A program made the translations under genes and the position numbers. From Candidatus Rokuibacteriota bacterium (GTDB lineage: Bacteria > Methylomirabilota > Methylomirabilia > Rokubacteriales > CSP1-6): DNA of 5,594 nt. The notes beneath the pieces are model-generated. The model was not told where the DNA came from and made no database searches. It worked only from the letters and a program-made list of their open reading frames with translations. Below, one piece after another: positions 5,180 to 5,594 of this stretch; position 1 is the stretch's first letter, and each line of letters begins with the position of its first letter. The DNA is taken from the NCBI GenBank assembly GCA_003221595.1, contig QHSM01000376.1, positions 1 to 5,594 on the forward strand, read 5' to 3'.

Positions 5180-5594
5180 CGGCCGCTCCGGCGAGCCGCG
5201 CGAGAACGCCTCGCCGTCCTCCCGATCCCTGGCGCGACGCCGATGCCCAGGCGAACGTGGAGGAGATGGCGGCCGGGCTCGAGGCGCGCGGGCGCACGCC
5301 GACCCAGGCCCGGCTGCGCCGGCGCTTCCTGAGATTCGTCCCGGTCGGGCCCGGCGATCGCGTGCTGGAGGTCGGCTGCGGCACCGGGGTGGTCGTTCGC
5401 GACCTGGCCGCGCTCGTCGGCCGCCGCGGCGAGGTCGTGGGCATCGACCCGAGCCGGCTTCTCCTGGCCCGCGCGCGTCAGCTCTGCCGCGAGGCCGCGC
5501 GCCGGTCCCGCGTCGCGCTCCGGCTCGGCAACGGCGCGCAGCTGCCGTTCGCCGCCAATCGATTCGACGCCGCGCTCGCCATCACGGTCATTCT
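5158..5594 (+). CDS. Class I SAM-dependent methyltransferase, N-terminal part (3' end outside the window)
   Basis: The frame is open to the right edge, giving 145 complete codons from GTG 5158. Residues 69-77, VLEVGCGTG, are SAM-binding motif I. GEVVGIDPS (91-99) supplies acidic Asp97, expected to hold the SAM ribose hydroxyls. NGAQLPF (125-131) and RFDAALAITVI match the later Rossmann strands of the UbiE/Methyltransf_11 type. The acceptor is unknown because the substrate-binding half is missing. The start is uncertain. GTG 5158 keeps a Pro/Arg-rich leader and the stretch DPWRDADAQANVEEM, but it lies inside a palindrome and lacks a ribosome binding site. GTG 5257 and ATG 5266 are later options; GGAGGAG directly abuts the latter, too close for normal use. 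The short gap to the YHS-like gene suggests the same transcript unless the inverted repeat terminates it. Confidence 0.85.
   Translation, partial: MRSHRSGTAAPASRARTPRRPPDPWRDADAQANVEEMAAGLEARGRTPTQARLRRRFLRFVPVGPGDRVLEVGCGTGVVVRDLAALVGRRGEVVGIDPSRLLLARARQLCREAARRSRVALRLGNGAQLPFAANRFDAALAITVI

Noticed and set aside
5166..5444. A 92-codon minus-strand frame opposite the methyltransferase.
   Set aside because: It is Ser/Arg/Pro-rich with no motif and lies antisense to the SAM-binding motif region.

Overview
This is a GC-rich bacterial window with short spacers and overlapping genes. No tRNA, rRNA, CRISPR array, insertion sequence or phage gene is visible. The composition and mix of genes would suit an uncultivated soil lineage such as Rokubacteria/Methylomirabilota, or a high-GC deltaproteobacterium or myxobacterium. 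That placement is only an impression, because there is no phylogenetic marker here.

Layout. (1) Positions 1-778, minus strand: the N-terminal 259 codons of a UMF1/Atg22-type MFS transporter, cut by the window edge. (2) Positions 779-832: a 54-bp divergent spacer with a good sigma70-like promoter for the rightward operon. Its predicted transcription start falls on or beside the ATG, so the mRNA is probably leaderless. (3) Positions 833-4094, plus strand: three overlapping genes encoding a glutamine-synthetase-fold ligase, a classical short-chain dehydrogenase/reductase, and a PLP enzyme of the cystathionine gamma-synthase/lyase fold. (4) Positions 4081-4125: two adjacent hairpins at a convergent junction. 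(5) Positions 4105-4647, minus strand: a Nudix hydrolase resembling ADP-ribose pyrophosphatase. (6) Positions 4648-4674: a 27-bp divergent spacer with near-symmetric -10 elements. (7) Positions 4675-5594, plus strand: an unrecognised 76-residue protein, a 78-residue membrane-anchored YHS-like cysteine protein, and a partial class I SAM-dependent methyltransferase that runs off the right edge. A nested inverted repeat lies between the last two genes.

How the genes may work together. The tight coupling of ligase, SDR and PLP enzyme indicates one pathway. The ligase keeps the ATP/metal and glutamate-site signatures of glutamine synthetase. It lacks the canonical Asp50 loop, and it has Phe where the flap Glu327 should be. 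Both residues help form the ammonium site in true glutamine synthetase. It is therefore more likely a gamma-glutamyl-amine ligase or related amide ligase than a housekeeping GlnA. The amine, the SDR substrate and the PLP reaction cannot be read from sequence. The divergent transporter could move the substrate or product, but this is inferred from position only. The Nudix gene and the right-hand cluster look functionally separate.
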